Shown here: positions 56,412 through 64,000 of the stretch, in pieces | Layout of the letters: each line of letters opens with the position of its first letter | How positions within the stretch are numbered: the stretch's first letter is position 1 | Origin: Streptococcus salivarius | Lineage (GTDB): Bacteria; Bacillota; Bacilli; Lactobacillales; Streptococcaceae | DNA: 64,000 bases | NCBI RefSeq assembly: GCF_009738225.1 | Contig: NZ_CP018187.1 | Span: forward strand, 1,188,501-1,252,500 | Reading direction: 5' to 3' | Notes under the pieces: model-generated | The model's database searches: none | What the model saw: only the letters and a program-made list of their open reading frames with translations | Told to the model about the DNA's origin: nothing | Position numbers and translations under genes: made by a program

Positions 56412-56810
56412 CTATTGTAAGTCCGTAAAAGAGTATGGTAACAACTCTCCGACTGTCATCTCGACTGTCGAGTTATCTTCAGCGATAAGAATCACTTTAG
56501 AATCAGATTTTAAAAATTCAACCATTACTTGGCGACAAGCACCACATGGTGAGATGGGATCTTTGGTATCTCCGTAGACTGCAAGACATTCAAAATCTCT
56601 GTACCCTTCGGATACCGCCTTAAAAATGGCTGTTCTTTCTGCACAATTGGTCAATCCGAATGAGGCATTCTCAATGTTACAGCCTTGAAAAATTTGCCCA
56701 TCCTTTGTAAGCAATGCTGCTCCAACTCTAAAACGAGAATAGGGAACATAGGCATTTTCAGCTGCTTCTTGTGCTGCTTTTATTACTTGCTCTTTTTTAG
56801 TAGCTATCAT
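56412..56810 (-). CDS. cdd: Cytidine deaminase
   Basis: 132 aa. Zinc site with the catalytic Glu in NCAERTA and Cys pair in PCGACRQVM; substrate segment [12 protein letters not shown]. Deaminates (deoxy)cytidine brought in by BmpA-NupABC. Overlaps deoC by 14 nt. Confidence 0.96.
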   Translation of the reverse strand: MIATKKEQVIKAAQEAAENAYVPYSRFRVGAALLTKDGQIFQGCNIENASFGLTNCAERTAIFKAVSEGYRDFECLAVYGDTKDPISPCGACRQVMVEFLKSDSKVILIAEDNSTVEMTVGELLPYSFTDLQ

Positions 56811-57459
56811 GGCTTTCTTGACCTTTCATAATGGCAACTCCTGACGAAGTACCAATACGGGTTGCACCAGCTTTGATAAAGGCTTGAGCCGCCTCAAGTG
56901 TGCGTGCTCCACCAGATGCCTTGACTCCCATAGTAGGACCAACAGCCTCTCGCATAAGTTCAATATCTTCAATTGTTGCGCCACCAGTAGAAAAACCAGT
57001 AGAGGTCTTCACAAAATCTGCACCTGCCAGTTTTGCTAATTGGCAAGCTTCGACCTTTTCTTCATCGGTCAGAAGACAAGTTTCAATAATAACCTTTACA
57101 AGTTTTCTTCCACTAGCTTCAACAACAGCTTTAATGTCGTCTTCGACTAATTTAAGATTTCTAGATTTAAGAGCACCGATATTGATTACCATATCAACTT
57201 CATCTGCACCATTGGCAATAGCATCCTTGGCTTCAAAAGCCTTAACTGCAGAGGTCGATGCTCCCAAAGGGAAACCAATCACAGTACAAACTTTAACAGA
57301 ACTATCTTTAAGCAATTCAGCTGCCGTTTTAACCCAAGTTGAATTAACACAGACACTGGCAAACTCATACTTCTTAGCCTCATCAATTAGGGAAAGAATC
57401 TGTTCTTTATTAGCATCAGCTTTTAGTAAGGTATGGTCAATATAGCTATTAACAGACAT
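56797..57459 (-). CDS. deoC: Deoxyribose-phosphate aldolase
   Basis: 220 aa from the second Met ([17 protein letters not shown]). TIM-barrel class I aldolase: Schiff-base Lys in [14 protein letters not shown], a second Lys in [10 protein letters not shown]. Splits deoxyribose-5-phosphate from pyrimidine deoxynucleosides into acetaldehyde and glyceraldehyde-3-phosphate. Follows pdp in the operon. Confidence 0.96.
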   Translation of the reverse strand: MSVNSYIDHTLLKADANKEQILSLIDEAKKYEFASVCVNSTWVKTAAELLKDSSVKVCTVIGFPLGASTSAVKAFEAKDAIANGADEVDMVINIGALKSRNLKLVEDDIKAVVEASGRKLVKVIIETCLLTDEEKVEACQLAKLAGADFVKTSTGFSTGGATIEDIELMREAVGPTMGVKASGGARTLEAAQAFIKAGATRIGTSSGVAIMKGQESHDSY

Positions 57460-57493
57460 AAACAAAACTCCTTGATTAGTATAAAATTAAGGC

Positions 57494-58771
57494 TTAGCGA
57501 ATTATCTTTAATATTTCTGTCGTTTCTTTACATTCACTATCAATAATAACATTTTTTTCAAATTCAGTCAGCATTTTTTCAGATAAAATTTCTTGACTAT
57601 AGACCTTGGCAATAAGGTCTCCTTGAGCTACTGCATCGCCAACTTTCTTTTCAAATACAATTCCTGTTTCATAATTAAGACTATCTGACTTCGTAGCTCG
57701 ACCTGCTCCTAATTGCATAGCAAATTTTCCAAATGCCATAGCAGGTAACTCTTTAATGTAACCTGTTTCATGAGCATGAATATCTGTCACGACAGGAGCA
57801 CTGCTATGACGATAAAGATCGGTCAAATCACCACCTTGAGCTTGAATGAGTTCTTCAAACTTAGCAAGGGCTTTTCCACCCACTAAGTGCTGACGAATCT
57901 CTTCTTGACTAGCTTCAACCTGAGCTAAATCTAATAGAATCTCAGCCAACTCACAGATAAAGTCAGTGATATCTTCACGTCCCTTACCTTGCATAATTTC
58001 AATAGCCTCAGTGATTTCCAAGCGGTTACCAATAGCCTTACCTAGTGGCTGGCTCATATCTGTTATAACTGCAATTGTTTCACGATTAACCTCATGTCCT
58101 AATGCAACCATGGTCTCTGACAATTTTTCAGCATCAGACATGTTTTTCATGAAAGCACCTTGACCAACAGTAACATCCAGTAAAATCTTATCAGCACCTG
58201 CTGCAATTTTTTTGGACATAACAGAGCTTGCGATTAGAGGAATGGAATCTACTGTTGCAGTGACATCACGCAAGGCATAAAGAAGTTTATCAGCCTTAAC
58301 TAAATGCTCAGACTGACCAATGAGGGAAATTCCAATGTCTTTAACTTGCTGAATGAACTCTTCCTTGCTACGCTCAACCTGATAGCCTTTAATAGACTCT
58401 AATTTGTCAATCGTTCCACCTGTATGTCCAAGACCACGACCACTCATCTTAGCTACTGGAACACCAAAGCTAGCTACAAGTGGCATAAGGATGATGGTTA
58501 CCTTATCGCCAACACCACCGGTCGAATGTTTATCTACCTTAACACCTGGAATTTCTGACAAATCATATTGTTCACCTGAAGCAACCATATCAGTGGTCAA
58601 ATCATGGATTTCACGAATAGACATACCTTGATAATAAATTGCCATCGCCAGTGCAGCTATCTGATAGTCTGGAATTTTCCCAGACACATAGCCATTAATG
58701 AGATATGAAATTTCTTCTGTGCTTAACTCGCCACCATCTCTTTTCTTTTCAATTAAATCAACTGTTCTCAT
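57494..58771 (-). CDS. pdp: Pyrimidine-nucleoside phosphorylase
   Basis: 425 aa. Phosphate/substrate signature VDKHSTGGVGDKVTIILMPL, SGRGLGHTGGTIDKLESI (the family signature) and a C-terminal domain. Cleaves uridine/thymidine. Overlaps the upstream methyltransferase gene by 4 nt (ATGA-type). Confidence 0.96.
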   Translation of the reverse strand: MRTVDLIEKKRDGGELSTEEISYLINGYVSGKIPDYQIAALAMAIYYQGMSIREIHDLTTDMVASGEQYDLSEIPGVKVDKHSTGGVGDKVTIILMPLVASFGVPVAKMSGRGLGHTGGTIDKLESIKGYQVERSKEEFIQQVKDIGISLIGQSEHLVKADKLLYALRDVTATVDSIPLIASSVMSKKIAAGADKILLDVTVGQGAFMKNMSDAEKLSETMVALGHEVNRETIAVITDMSQPLGKAIGNRLEITEAIEIMQGKGREDITDFICELAEILLDLAQVEASQEEIRQHLVGGKALAKFEELIQAQGGDLTDLYRHSSAPVVTDIHAHETGYIKELPAMAFGKFAMQLGAGRATKSDSLNYETGIVFEKKVGDAVAQGDLIAKVYSQEILSEKMLTEFEKNVIIDSECKETTEILKIIR

Positions 58772-59358
58772 ATTTTCTCACTTCTAAGGATATAGTATCC
58801 TTTATCCTTTTTAACGACTTCAGCATTACCAAACACATCCTCCATCTTAGCCTTAGCTGACGGAGCTCCTTGTTTTTTCTGAATAACAATAGTTAGATTA
58901 CCACCTTGATTGAGATAATCATATGCCTCCTCAATAACTTGATGAACCACCTTCTTCCCAGCACGGATAGGTGGATTAGAAATAATATAGTCAAAACTTC
59001 CAGTAACATTTTCATAGATATTCGATTGGAAAATAGTAGCTTCAACCTTGTTTCGTTCAGCATTTTGTTTCGCTAAATCAATTGCCCTACTATTGATGTC
59101 AATCATTGTGACTTTGACTCCTTGTACCTTGGCCAAACTAATCCCAATAGGACCGTAGCCACATCCCACATCTAATAGTGTGTTTCCAGCTTCCAAATCT
59201 AATGCACTCAAAAGCACTTGACTTCCATAATCAATCATTTTTTTAGAGAAAACCCCAGCATCCGTATAAAACTGAAAACTTTCTCCTAACAAATTTACCT
59301 TTAAATCATGAATATCGTGAGCCGCATCTGGCGTCTCAGCATAATACATTTTTGACAT
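58768..59358 (-). CDS. RsmC-like class I SAM-dependent methyltransferase
   Basis: 196 aa with SAM motif LLDVGCGYGPIGISLA and the substrate NPPY-like motif ISNPPIRAGKK, which mark small-domain methyltransferases modifying rRNA guanine N2 or proteins (RsmC/RlmG/PrmC group). First gene of the nucleoside operon; the same pairing occurs in other streptococci. The exact substrate is not shown here. Confidence 0.9.
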   Translation of the reverse strand: MSKMYYAETPDAAHDIHDLKVNLLGESFQFYTDAGVFSKKMIDYGSQVLLSALDLEAGNTLLDVGCGYGPIGISLAKVQGVKVTMIDINSRAIDLAKQNAERNKVEATIFQSNIYENVTGSFDYIISNPPIRAGKKVVHQVIEEAYDYLNQGGNLTIVIQKKQGAPSAKAKMEDVFGNAEVVKKDKGYYILRSEKI

Positions 59359-59456
59359 TATTTTTTTCCTTCTAGATAGTCTTTTCCCTTTATCGTATCA
59401 TAAATACCAAAGTAAGGCTAGTGATATGATAAGGCTTACATTCCGGCTTTTTTTCT

Positions 59457-59474
59457 GCTATAATGTTAGCTATG
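59457..59474 (+). promoter_or_regulatory. Extended -10 promoter abutting the coaA start codon
   Basis: TG (59456-59457), C, TATAAT (59459-59464), then seven bases to ATG 59472. CTTACA at 59435-59440 could be the -35 (18-bp spacer). No SD. The upstream ATG at 59463 lies within the -10 itself. Confidence 0.65.
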
Positions 59475-60392
59475 TTAAATGAATTTATCAATTTCGAAAC
59501 GATATCACGTAAGGAGTGGCAACGCCTTCATAAAGAAGGTAATGCCCCATTGACTGCGGAAGAACTTGATTCCATTCGTAGCCTTAATGATAAGATTGAT
59601 GTGCAAGAAGTTAGTGATATTTATCTTCCCCTTATCAATCTCATTCGTATCTATCAGAAAACGGCCAATGATTTAACCTTTTCTAAGAGTATCTTTTTAC
59701 AAAAATCACAGACTAATCGTCCATTTATTATTGGGGTATCTGGTTCAGTTGCTGTTGGCAAATCCACTACCAGTCGTTTGCTTCAACTCTTGTTACAACG
59801 TACCTTCCCCCAATCTAAGGTTGAACTTGTAACAACCGATGGCTTTCTCTATCCTAACCAAGTCTTGAAAGAAAAAGACATCCTTAACCGTAAGGGTTTC
59901 CCTGAATCCTACGATATGCCGCTTCTTCTCAATTTTTTAGATACTATAAAAAATGGTGGTGATATCAATATTCCTGTTTACTCCCATGAAATTTATGATA
60001 TTGTACCAGGTCTTACACAAGAAATCAGACAGCCCAATTTTTTGATTGTCGAAGGGATTAATGTTTTCCAGAATCCTATTAACCAACGACTCTACATGAG
60101 TGACTATTTCGATTTTTCTCTTTACATTGATGCTGAAGTTAATAATATCGAATCATGGTATCTCGAACGTTTTCAAACCCTTCTTGAGCTCGCCAAGAAA
60201 GATGAAAATAACTATTACCATCGTTTCACTAAATTCAGTAAAGATGAAGCCTTATCTTTAGCACAAAAAACTTGGCGTGATATCAATTTGGTTAACCTGG
60301 AAAATTATATCGAACCTACACGAAGCCGAGCCGAACTGATTCTTCATAAGGGAGACAATCATAAAATCGACTTCATCCACTTAAAAAAATAG
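59472..60392 (+). CDS. coaA: Pantothenate kinase (type I)
   Basis: 306 aa. P-loop [12 protein letters not shown] near residue 95, [31 protein letters not shown]. First step of coenzyme A synthesis. The start ATG 59472 ([12 protein letters not shown]) matches family length, while ATG 59463 would lie inside the -10 box, so leaderless translation is predicted. Divergent from the methyltransferase gene, followed by rpsT. Confidence 0.96.
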   Translation: MLNEFINFETISRKEWQRLHKEGNAPLTAEELDSIRSLNDKIDVQEVSDIYLPLINLIRIYQKTANDLTFSKSIFLQKSQTNRPFIIGVSGSVAVGKSTTSRLLQLLLQRTFPQSKVELVTTDGFLYPNQVLKEKDILNRKGFPESYDMPLLLNFLDTIKNGGDINIPVYSHEIYDIVPGLTQEIRQPNFLIVEGINVFQNPINQRLYMSDYFDFSLYIDAEVNNIESWYLERFQTLLELAKKDENNYYHRFTKFSKDEALSLAQKTWRDINLVNLENYIEPTRSRAELILHKGDNHKIDFIHLKK

Positions 60393-60399
60393 AAAAAGC

Positions 60400-60428
60400 T
60401 TGCCAAGGGGTCTAAAATAACGTATAAT
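60400..60428 (+). promoter_or_regulatory. rpsT promoter
   Basis: TTGCCA (60400-60405), 17-bp spacer, TATAAT (60423-60428). Leader of about 27 nt to the TTG start. Confidence 0.85.
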
Positions 60429-60461
60429 GACATAGTTAGATAAATTTTGGAGGTGAAAACA

Positions 60462-60698
60462 TTGGCAAATATTAAATCAGCTATCAAACGCGCTGAACTT
60501 AACGTTAAACAAAACGAACAAAACTCAGCTCAAAAATCAGCTTTGCGTACTGCTATCAAAGCATTCAACGCTAACCCAACTGAAGAAGCTTACCGTGCTG
60601 CATCTGCTAGCATCGATAAAGCCGCTTCTAAAGGTTTGATTCATAAAAACAAAGCAAGCCGCGATAAATCACGTCTTGCAGCTAAATTGGCTAACTAA
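60462..60698 (+). CDS. rpsT: 30S ribosomal protein S20
   Basis: 78 aa from TTG 60462: translated as [20 protein letters not shown], the canonical S20 start. SD GGAGGTG (60449-60455) lies 6-7 nt before this TTG. The frame can be read back to another TTG at 60447, but that lies inside the SD. Binds 16S rRNA early in 30S assembly. Terminator at 60704-60726. Confidence 0.95.
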   Translation: MANIKSAIKRAELNVKQNEQNSAQKSALRTAIKAFNANPTEEAYRAASASIDKAASKGLIHKNKASRDKSRLAAKLAN

Positions 60699-60703
60699 TT
60701 GAA

Positions 60704-60726
60704 AGCTCCATTTAGGAGTTTTTTTA
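60704..60726 (+). terminator. Terminator of rpsT
   Basis: Short stem AGCTCC/GGAGTT followed by seven T, 6 nt after the stop. Confidence 0.7.
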
Positions 60727-60740
60727 TTACCTTATAACAT

Positions 60741-60777
60741 AAAAACCTGCTAGAACATAAGCTAGCAGGTTTTCTTT
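60741..60777. terminator. Bidirectional terminator between rpsT and ciaH
   Basis: AAAACCTGCTAG (60742-60753) pairs with CTAGCAGGTTTT (60762-60773), a perfect 12-bp stem with A and T tails. Confidence 0.9.
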
Positions 60778-60782
60778 ATTCA

Positions 60783-62198
60783 TTAAACTCCAGTGATTTT
60801 AACTTCAAAAATAGTCCCCTTCGGATGATTGTCCTTGACAACAATTGTTCCTTTAAGAGCTAAAACAATTTGTTGCGCTAGTGATAAGCCCAGTCCAAAC
60901 CCACCTTTTTGTCTGGTTCTAGCCTTATCTACGCGATAAAAGCGATCAAAGATTTTTTTCTTATCACTATCTGATATACCAGGACCATTATCAGCTACCG
61001 AAATATAAAGATGTCGGTCATTAGTGCGAACCGAAAAGATAACATGTCCATCATCTTCTGTATACTTAATAGCATTATCAAATAAAATCGTCATTAGCTG
61101 CTTCAGTAGCGTTTTATCAGTCTGAATAGGACGGCTAACTTGGTTTTGGGCCGTAAATCCTTTCTCGTTTTCTTCAGCAATCATGGCATAATTGGTAAAT
61201 ACTGTATCAAAGAAAGCAGGTTCTAAGGTTTCGATTTCCGGCTTAATACCATCGTCACGACGAGCCAAGTTCAAGAGATTTGTCGTCAACAGACGCATAT
61301 TACGTACTTCATCAAGACTTGAAGCAATATTCTCTGAATTATCTAAAATGGTGCTCTCAGGCTTGCGGAAAAGAACTTCTAATCGGTTTTGAATCACAGC
61401 AAGCGGTGTCCGTAACTCGTGACTGGCATTTTCAACAAATGCCTTCTGCTTCTCCAGACTTTCCTGGATAGGACGTCTTGACCACTTGGCCAAATACATA
61501 CTAGCCGCAACAGATAGGAGCCAGAAGAAACTCATCATGATGACAATGAGCTTGACATAACGTTCAGTGGCTTCTTCCAATTGAGTTGTATTAATCGCAA
61601 TAACAAGGTACTTAGCATCAGGATAGAGACTATTATCTACTTTTTCAGTAATCAGGCGATACTTTTCGGTTTGATCGAAATAATTCTGAGCGCTTCCCTT
61701 GCTGATAACATCAATGTTATTTTTATCTATTGGTAAATTGGATAAGCTAGAAAATTTGTCAACGACATTGAGGACTTTTCCATTCTTATCAAGCACTAAG
61801 ACACTGGTATTCGCCGCAACAGATAAATCGTGAGGGGCATCTTCCATCTTTGATTTCTTCTTAGATTCTTTTTTAGAGCCACTCGAGTCAGGTGTTTCAT
61901 CTGTCGACCCTTTAGTATCATAGGCTTGGTAGATGGTTGTCGTATTATTTTGATCTACCTCAGAAGTCAGAAAAAGTTCCCGTTTTAGCATTTCCATTTC
62001 TAAATAAGAATTGGTCTTAGTTGCTGCCATTTTCAGACTAGAATCCACATTTGAATAAACGCCGTAACTCAGAATCTGCAAAATCATGACAGTCATGACA
62101 AGGAAAATACCAGAAAAAGTGGCAAAGAAATGAATGAAAGACTTAAATCCTTCTGACTTGATTCTCCTAAAGAGATAATTGAAAAATTTAGTCAGCAT
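60783..62198 (-). CDS. ciaH: Sensor histidine kinase CiaH
   Basis: 471 aa. TM1 at residues about 22-46; extracellular domain of about 170 residues with a Ser/Lys-rich insert ([13 protein letters not shown]); TM2 at about 216-237; phospho-acceptor His260 in [13 protein letters not shown]-box [25 protein letters not shown]. Partner of CiaR in envelope stress, competence and beta-lactam tolerance in streptococci. Overlaps ciaR by 11 nt. Confidence 0.94.
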   Translation of the reverse strand: MLTKFFNYLFRRIKSEGFKSFIHFFATFSGIFLVMTVMILQILSYGVYSNVDSSLKMAATKTNSYLEMEMLKRELFLTSEVDQNNTTTIYQAYDTKGSTDETPDSSGSKKESKKKSKMEDAPHDLSVAANTSVLVLDKNGKVLNVVDKFSSLSNLPIDKNNIDVISKGSAQNYFDQTEKYRLITEKVDNSLYPDAKYLVIAINTTQLEEATERYVKLIVIMMSFFWLLSVAASMYLAKWSRRPIQESLEKQKAFVENASHELRTPLAVIQNRLEVLFRKPESTILDNSENIASSLDEVRNMRLLTTNLLNLARRDDGIKPEIETLEPAFFDTVFTNYAMIAEENEKGFTAQNQVSRPIQTDKTLLKQLMTILFDNAIKYTEDDGHVIFSVRTNDRHLYISVADNGPGISDSDKKKIFDRFYRVDKARTRQKGGFGLGLSLAQQIVLALKGTIVVKDNHPKGTIFEVKITGV

Positions 62199-62862
62199 TC
62201 TTCAAAATGTACCCCACACTTCTCAAGGTTTGGAGGTTGGCAGCAAAGTCTGTTCCTTTAAGTTTCTTACGAATTTTAGAAACGTATACTTCAACAACTG
62301 ATACCGTAGTATCACTATCAAATCCCCAAAGACGGTCAAAAATTTGTGACTTAGGCAAGATAACATTCTGATTTTGTAAGAAATAAACTAATAAATCAAA
62401 CTCTTTACCAAGAAGTTCTACCTCTTTATCCCCCACAAAGGTTGAATTTGTAGCAAGATTGACACGAACATCACCAAAAGAAAGTGTGTTTTGGTCAAAT
62501 TTACCAGAGCGTTTCAAAAGTGCTTGAATACGCATCTTCAACTCTTCTAAGTAGAAAGGTTTGGTTAGATAGTCATCCGCACCAAGTTCAAAACCATGTC
62601 CCTTATCGTCTAGACTTTCCTTAGCAGTCATGATAAGTACAGGAGTTGTTACACCTTTATCACGTAATTCTCTAAGAACAGTGAAACCATCTTTTTCAGG
62701 TAACATTAAGTCTAAAAGAATCAAATCATAGACGCCACTTTCAGCTTCGTAGAGGCCTTCATCACCATCAAAGACCTGCATAACATCAGCAAAGTCATCT
62801 AAAAAATCAAAAACTGAGTTGGACAAACTCAAATCATCTTCTACTAGTAGTATTTTAATCAT
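62188..62862 (-). CDS. ciaR: Response regulator CiaR
   Basis: 224 aa OmpR-type regulator. Acidic pocket E8/D9-D10, phospho-acceptor D51 ([12 protein letters not shown]), Lys in LTKPFYLEE; winged helix ending [12 protein letters not shown]. Close overall match to pneumococcal CiaR. SD GGGGG-like sequence (AGGGGGATAACT) precedes ATG 62862. I did not find a full CiaR direct repeat (TTTAAG-N5-TTTAAG) upstream. Confidence 0.95.
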   Translation of the reverse strand: MIKILLVEDDLSLSNSVFDFLDDFADVMQVFDGDEGLYEAESGVYDLILLDLMLPEKDGFTVLRELRDKGVTTPVLIMTAKESLDDKGHGFELGADDYLTKPFYLEELKMRIQALLKRSGKFDQNTLSFGDVRVNLATNSTFVGDKEVELLGKEFDLLVYFLQNQNVILPKSQIFDRLWGFDSDTTVSVVEVYVSKIRKKLKGTDFAANLQTLRSVGYILKNAD

Positions 62863-63060
62863 AGTTATCCCCCTTGTTAGGTGTCAAAGATACAAAGAAC
62901 ACTTTGACTAAGTCTTATCATTATATCTAAAATACACATAATCATCTAGTGCTTTGATCTTCTTTTATTTAGATTCAGTCTACTATACTTTCCTTAAGTT
63001 TTTCATAACTGGAACGAAAAACAGCACCAATAGGTACTGCCCTTTTATCGTTATTTTTTC

Positions 63061-64000
63061 TTAGAACAAACCAACAGCTGTTCCATCTTCAGAAACGTCC
63101 ATTTTAAGGGCTGCTGGAGCTTTTGGAAGACCTGGCATGGTCATAACATCACCTGTAAGAGCCACGATAAATCCAGCACCTGTTTTAGGAACAAACTCAC
63201 GAATAGTGATATCAAAACCTTCTGGTGCTCCAAGCAAGAATTGGTTATCTGAGAAACTATATTGTGTTTTAGCCATACATACTGGTAATTTATCCCAACC
63301 AAATTCGGCAAATTGTTTAAGTTGGTTCTTAGCTTTTTTCTCGAAGACAACTGATTTACCACCATAGATTTCAGTAACAATCTTAGTGATTTTCGCTTCC
63401 AAGCTATCATCATCAGAATAAAGACGTTTATAGTCAGCATTCCCATTTTCAACAGCATCAACTACCGCGTTGGCAAGGTCAATACCACCATCAGCACCAT
63501 TAGCCCAAACGCTAGCCAATTCAACAGGAACATCGATTTCTGCACAAAGTTCTTTAAGGGCTGCAATTTCAGCTTCTGTATCAGCAACAAACTCGTTAAT
63601 AGCAACGACTGCAGGAAGACCGAATTTACGAACATTTTCCACATGACGTTTCAAGTTAGCGAAGCCATCACGAACAGCTTGAACATTTTCTTCAGAGAGG
63701 TCCGTTTTGGCTACCCCACCGTGCATTTTAAGGGCACGAAGTGTCGCGACAATAACAACAGCATCAGGAGTTGTTGGGAGGTTTGGAGTCTTGATATCAA
63801 GGAATTTTTCAGCACCAAGGTCAGCACCGAAACCTGCTTCCGTAATTGTATAATCTGCCAAACGTAGCGCTGTAGATGTAGCTAGAACTGAGTTACATCC
63901 ATGAGCAATGTTGGCAAATGGTCCACCGTGTACCAAAGCTGGTGTCCCATAAATTGTTTGTACCAAGTTAGGTTTGATGGCATCTTTAAGAATAAGTGTA
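63061..64000 (-). CDS. fhs: Formate--tetrahydrofolate ligase, N-terminus cut by window edge
   Basis: The visible C-terminal 312 residues match [60 protein letters not shown], and near the end [18 protein letters not shown]. The frame is open through the right edge, so the first 240 or so residues lie outside. Joins formate to tetrahydrofolate for purine and fMet synthesis. Confidence 0.97.
   Translation of the reverse strand, partial: TLILKDAIKPNLVQTIYGTPALVHGGPFANIAHGCNSVLATSTALRLADYTITEAGFGADLGAEKFLDIKTPNLPTTPDAVVIVATLRALKMHGGVAKTDLSEENVQAVRDGFANLKRHVENVRKFGLPAVVAINEFVADTEAEIAALKELCAEIDVPVELASVWANGADGGIDLANAVVDAVENGNADYKRLYSDDDSLEAKITKIVTEIYGGKSVVFEKKAKNQLKQFAEFGWDKLPVCMAKTQYSFSDNQFLLGAPEGFDITIREFVPKTGAGFIVALTGDVMTMPGLPKAPAALKMDVSEDGTAVGLF

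Noticed and set aside
56900-57445. 181-aa open frame on the + strand
   Set aside because: It lies entirely opposite deoC, has no SD and no recognisable motif.

Overview
The window is a low-GC, densely packed chromosomal segment from a streptococcus, most likely the Streptococcus salivarius group (S. thermophilus, S. salivarius or S. vestibularis). The clues are CiaRH, AdcA with a ZinT domain, the HdiR/UmuC pair, a queuosine operon and the order coaA-rpsT-ciaHR. This comes from recognising protein families, not from a database search. There are no tRNAs, rRNAs, complete insertion sequences, prophage genes or CRISPR arrays. Most genes lie on the minus strand.

1-14.9 kb: trmFO (cut at the left edge); an apparent traX / response regulator / histidine kinase operon; topA; dprA; a ROK-family kinase; rnhB-rbgA; the LexA-like regulator HdiR; niaR-niaX (niacin uptake and its repressor); ffh-ylxM; and a GntR/UTRA regulator facing guaA.

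15-24 kb: guaA; an AT-rich stretch with a GNAT acetyltransferase; a zinc alcohol dehydrogenase; an SOS-type cassette (umuC, a YolD-like protein, a small unknown) with a perfect 18-bp HdiR-type operator; a polar amino-acid ABC transporter; and a PhnA-like zinc-ribbon protein.

24-40 kb: glmS, with a consensus promoter and two NagR-type (dre-like) boxes; a divergent LysR regulator; a GH73 glucosaminidase; a YeiH exporter; adcA under an AdcR box; a PrsW protease; pepD; the whiA-yvcK-rapZ-DUF1003 operon; and a large repeat-rich secreted CAP-domain protein whose signal peptide is separated from the rest by a one-base frameshift.

40-51 kb: the queuosine precursor operon queC-queD-queE-queF under a preQ1-I riboswitch; ridA; an MFS transporter flanked by a partial duplication of the neighbouring lipoprotein gene; the conserved dinG-ypmB-aspB-asnS block; and a metallo-beta-lactamase-fold hydrolase.

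51-64 kb: a nucleoside uptake and salvage operon (methyltransferase, pdp, deoC, cdd, bmpA, nupABC); coaA; rpsT; ciaRH; and fhs (cut at the right edge).

No large unknown gene system is evident. The most unusual signals are three genes (LysR regulator, MBL hydrolase, coaA) whose start codon sits 6-7 nt after an extended -10 box, implying leaderless mRNAs. Next come the signal-peptide frameshift in the repeat protein, the traX-RR-HK operon with a lantibiotic-type regulator but no lantibiotic genes, an AdcA without a lipobox cysteine, and the truncated lipoprotein paralogue beside the MFS gene.
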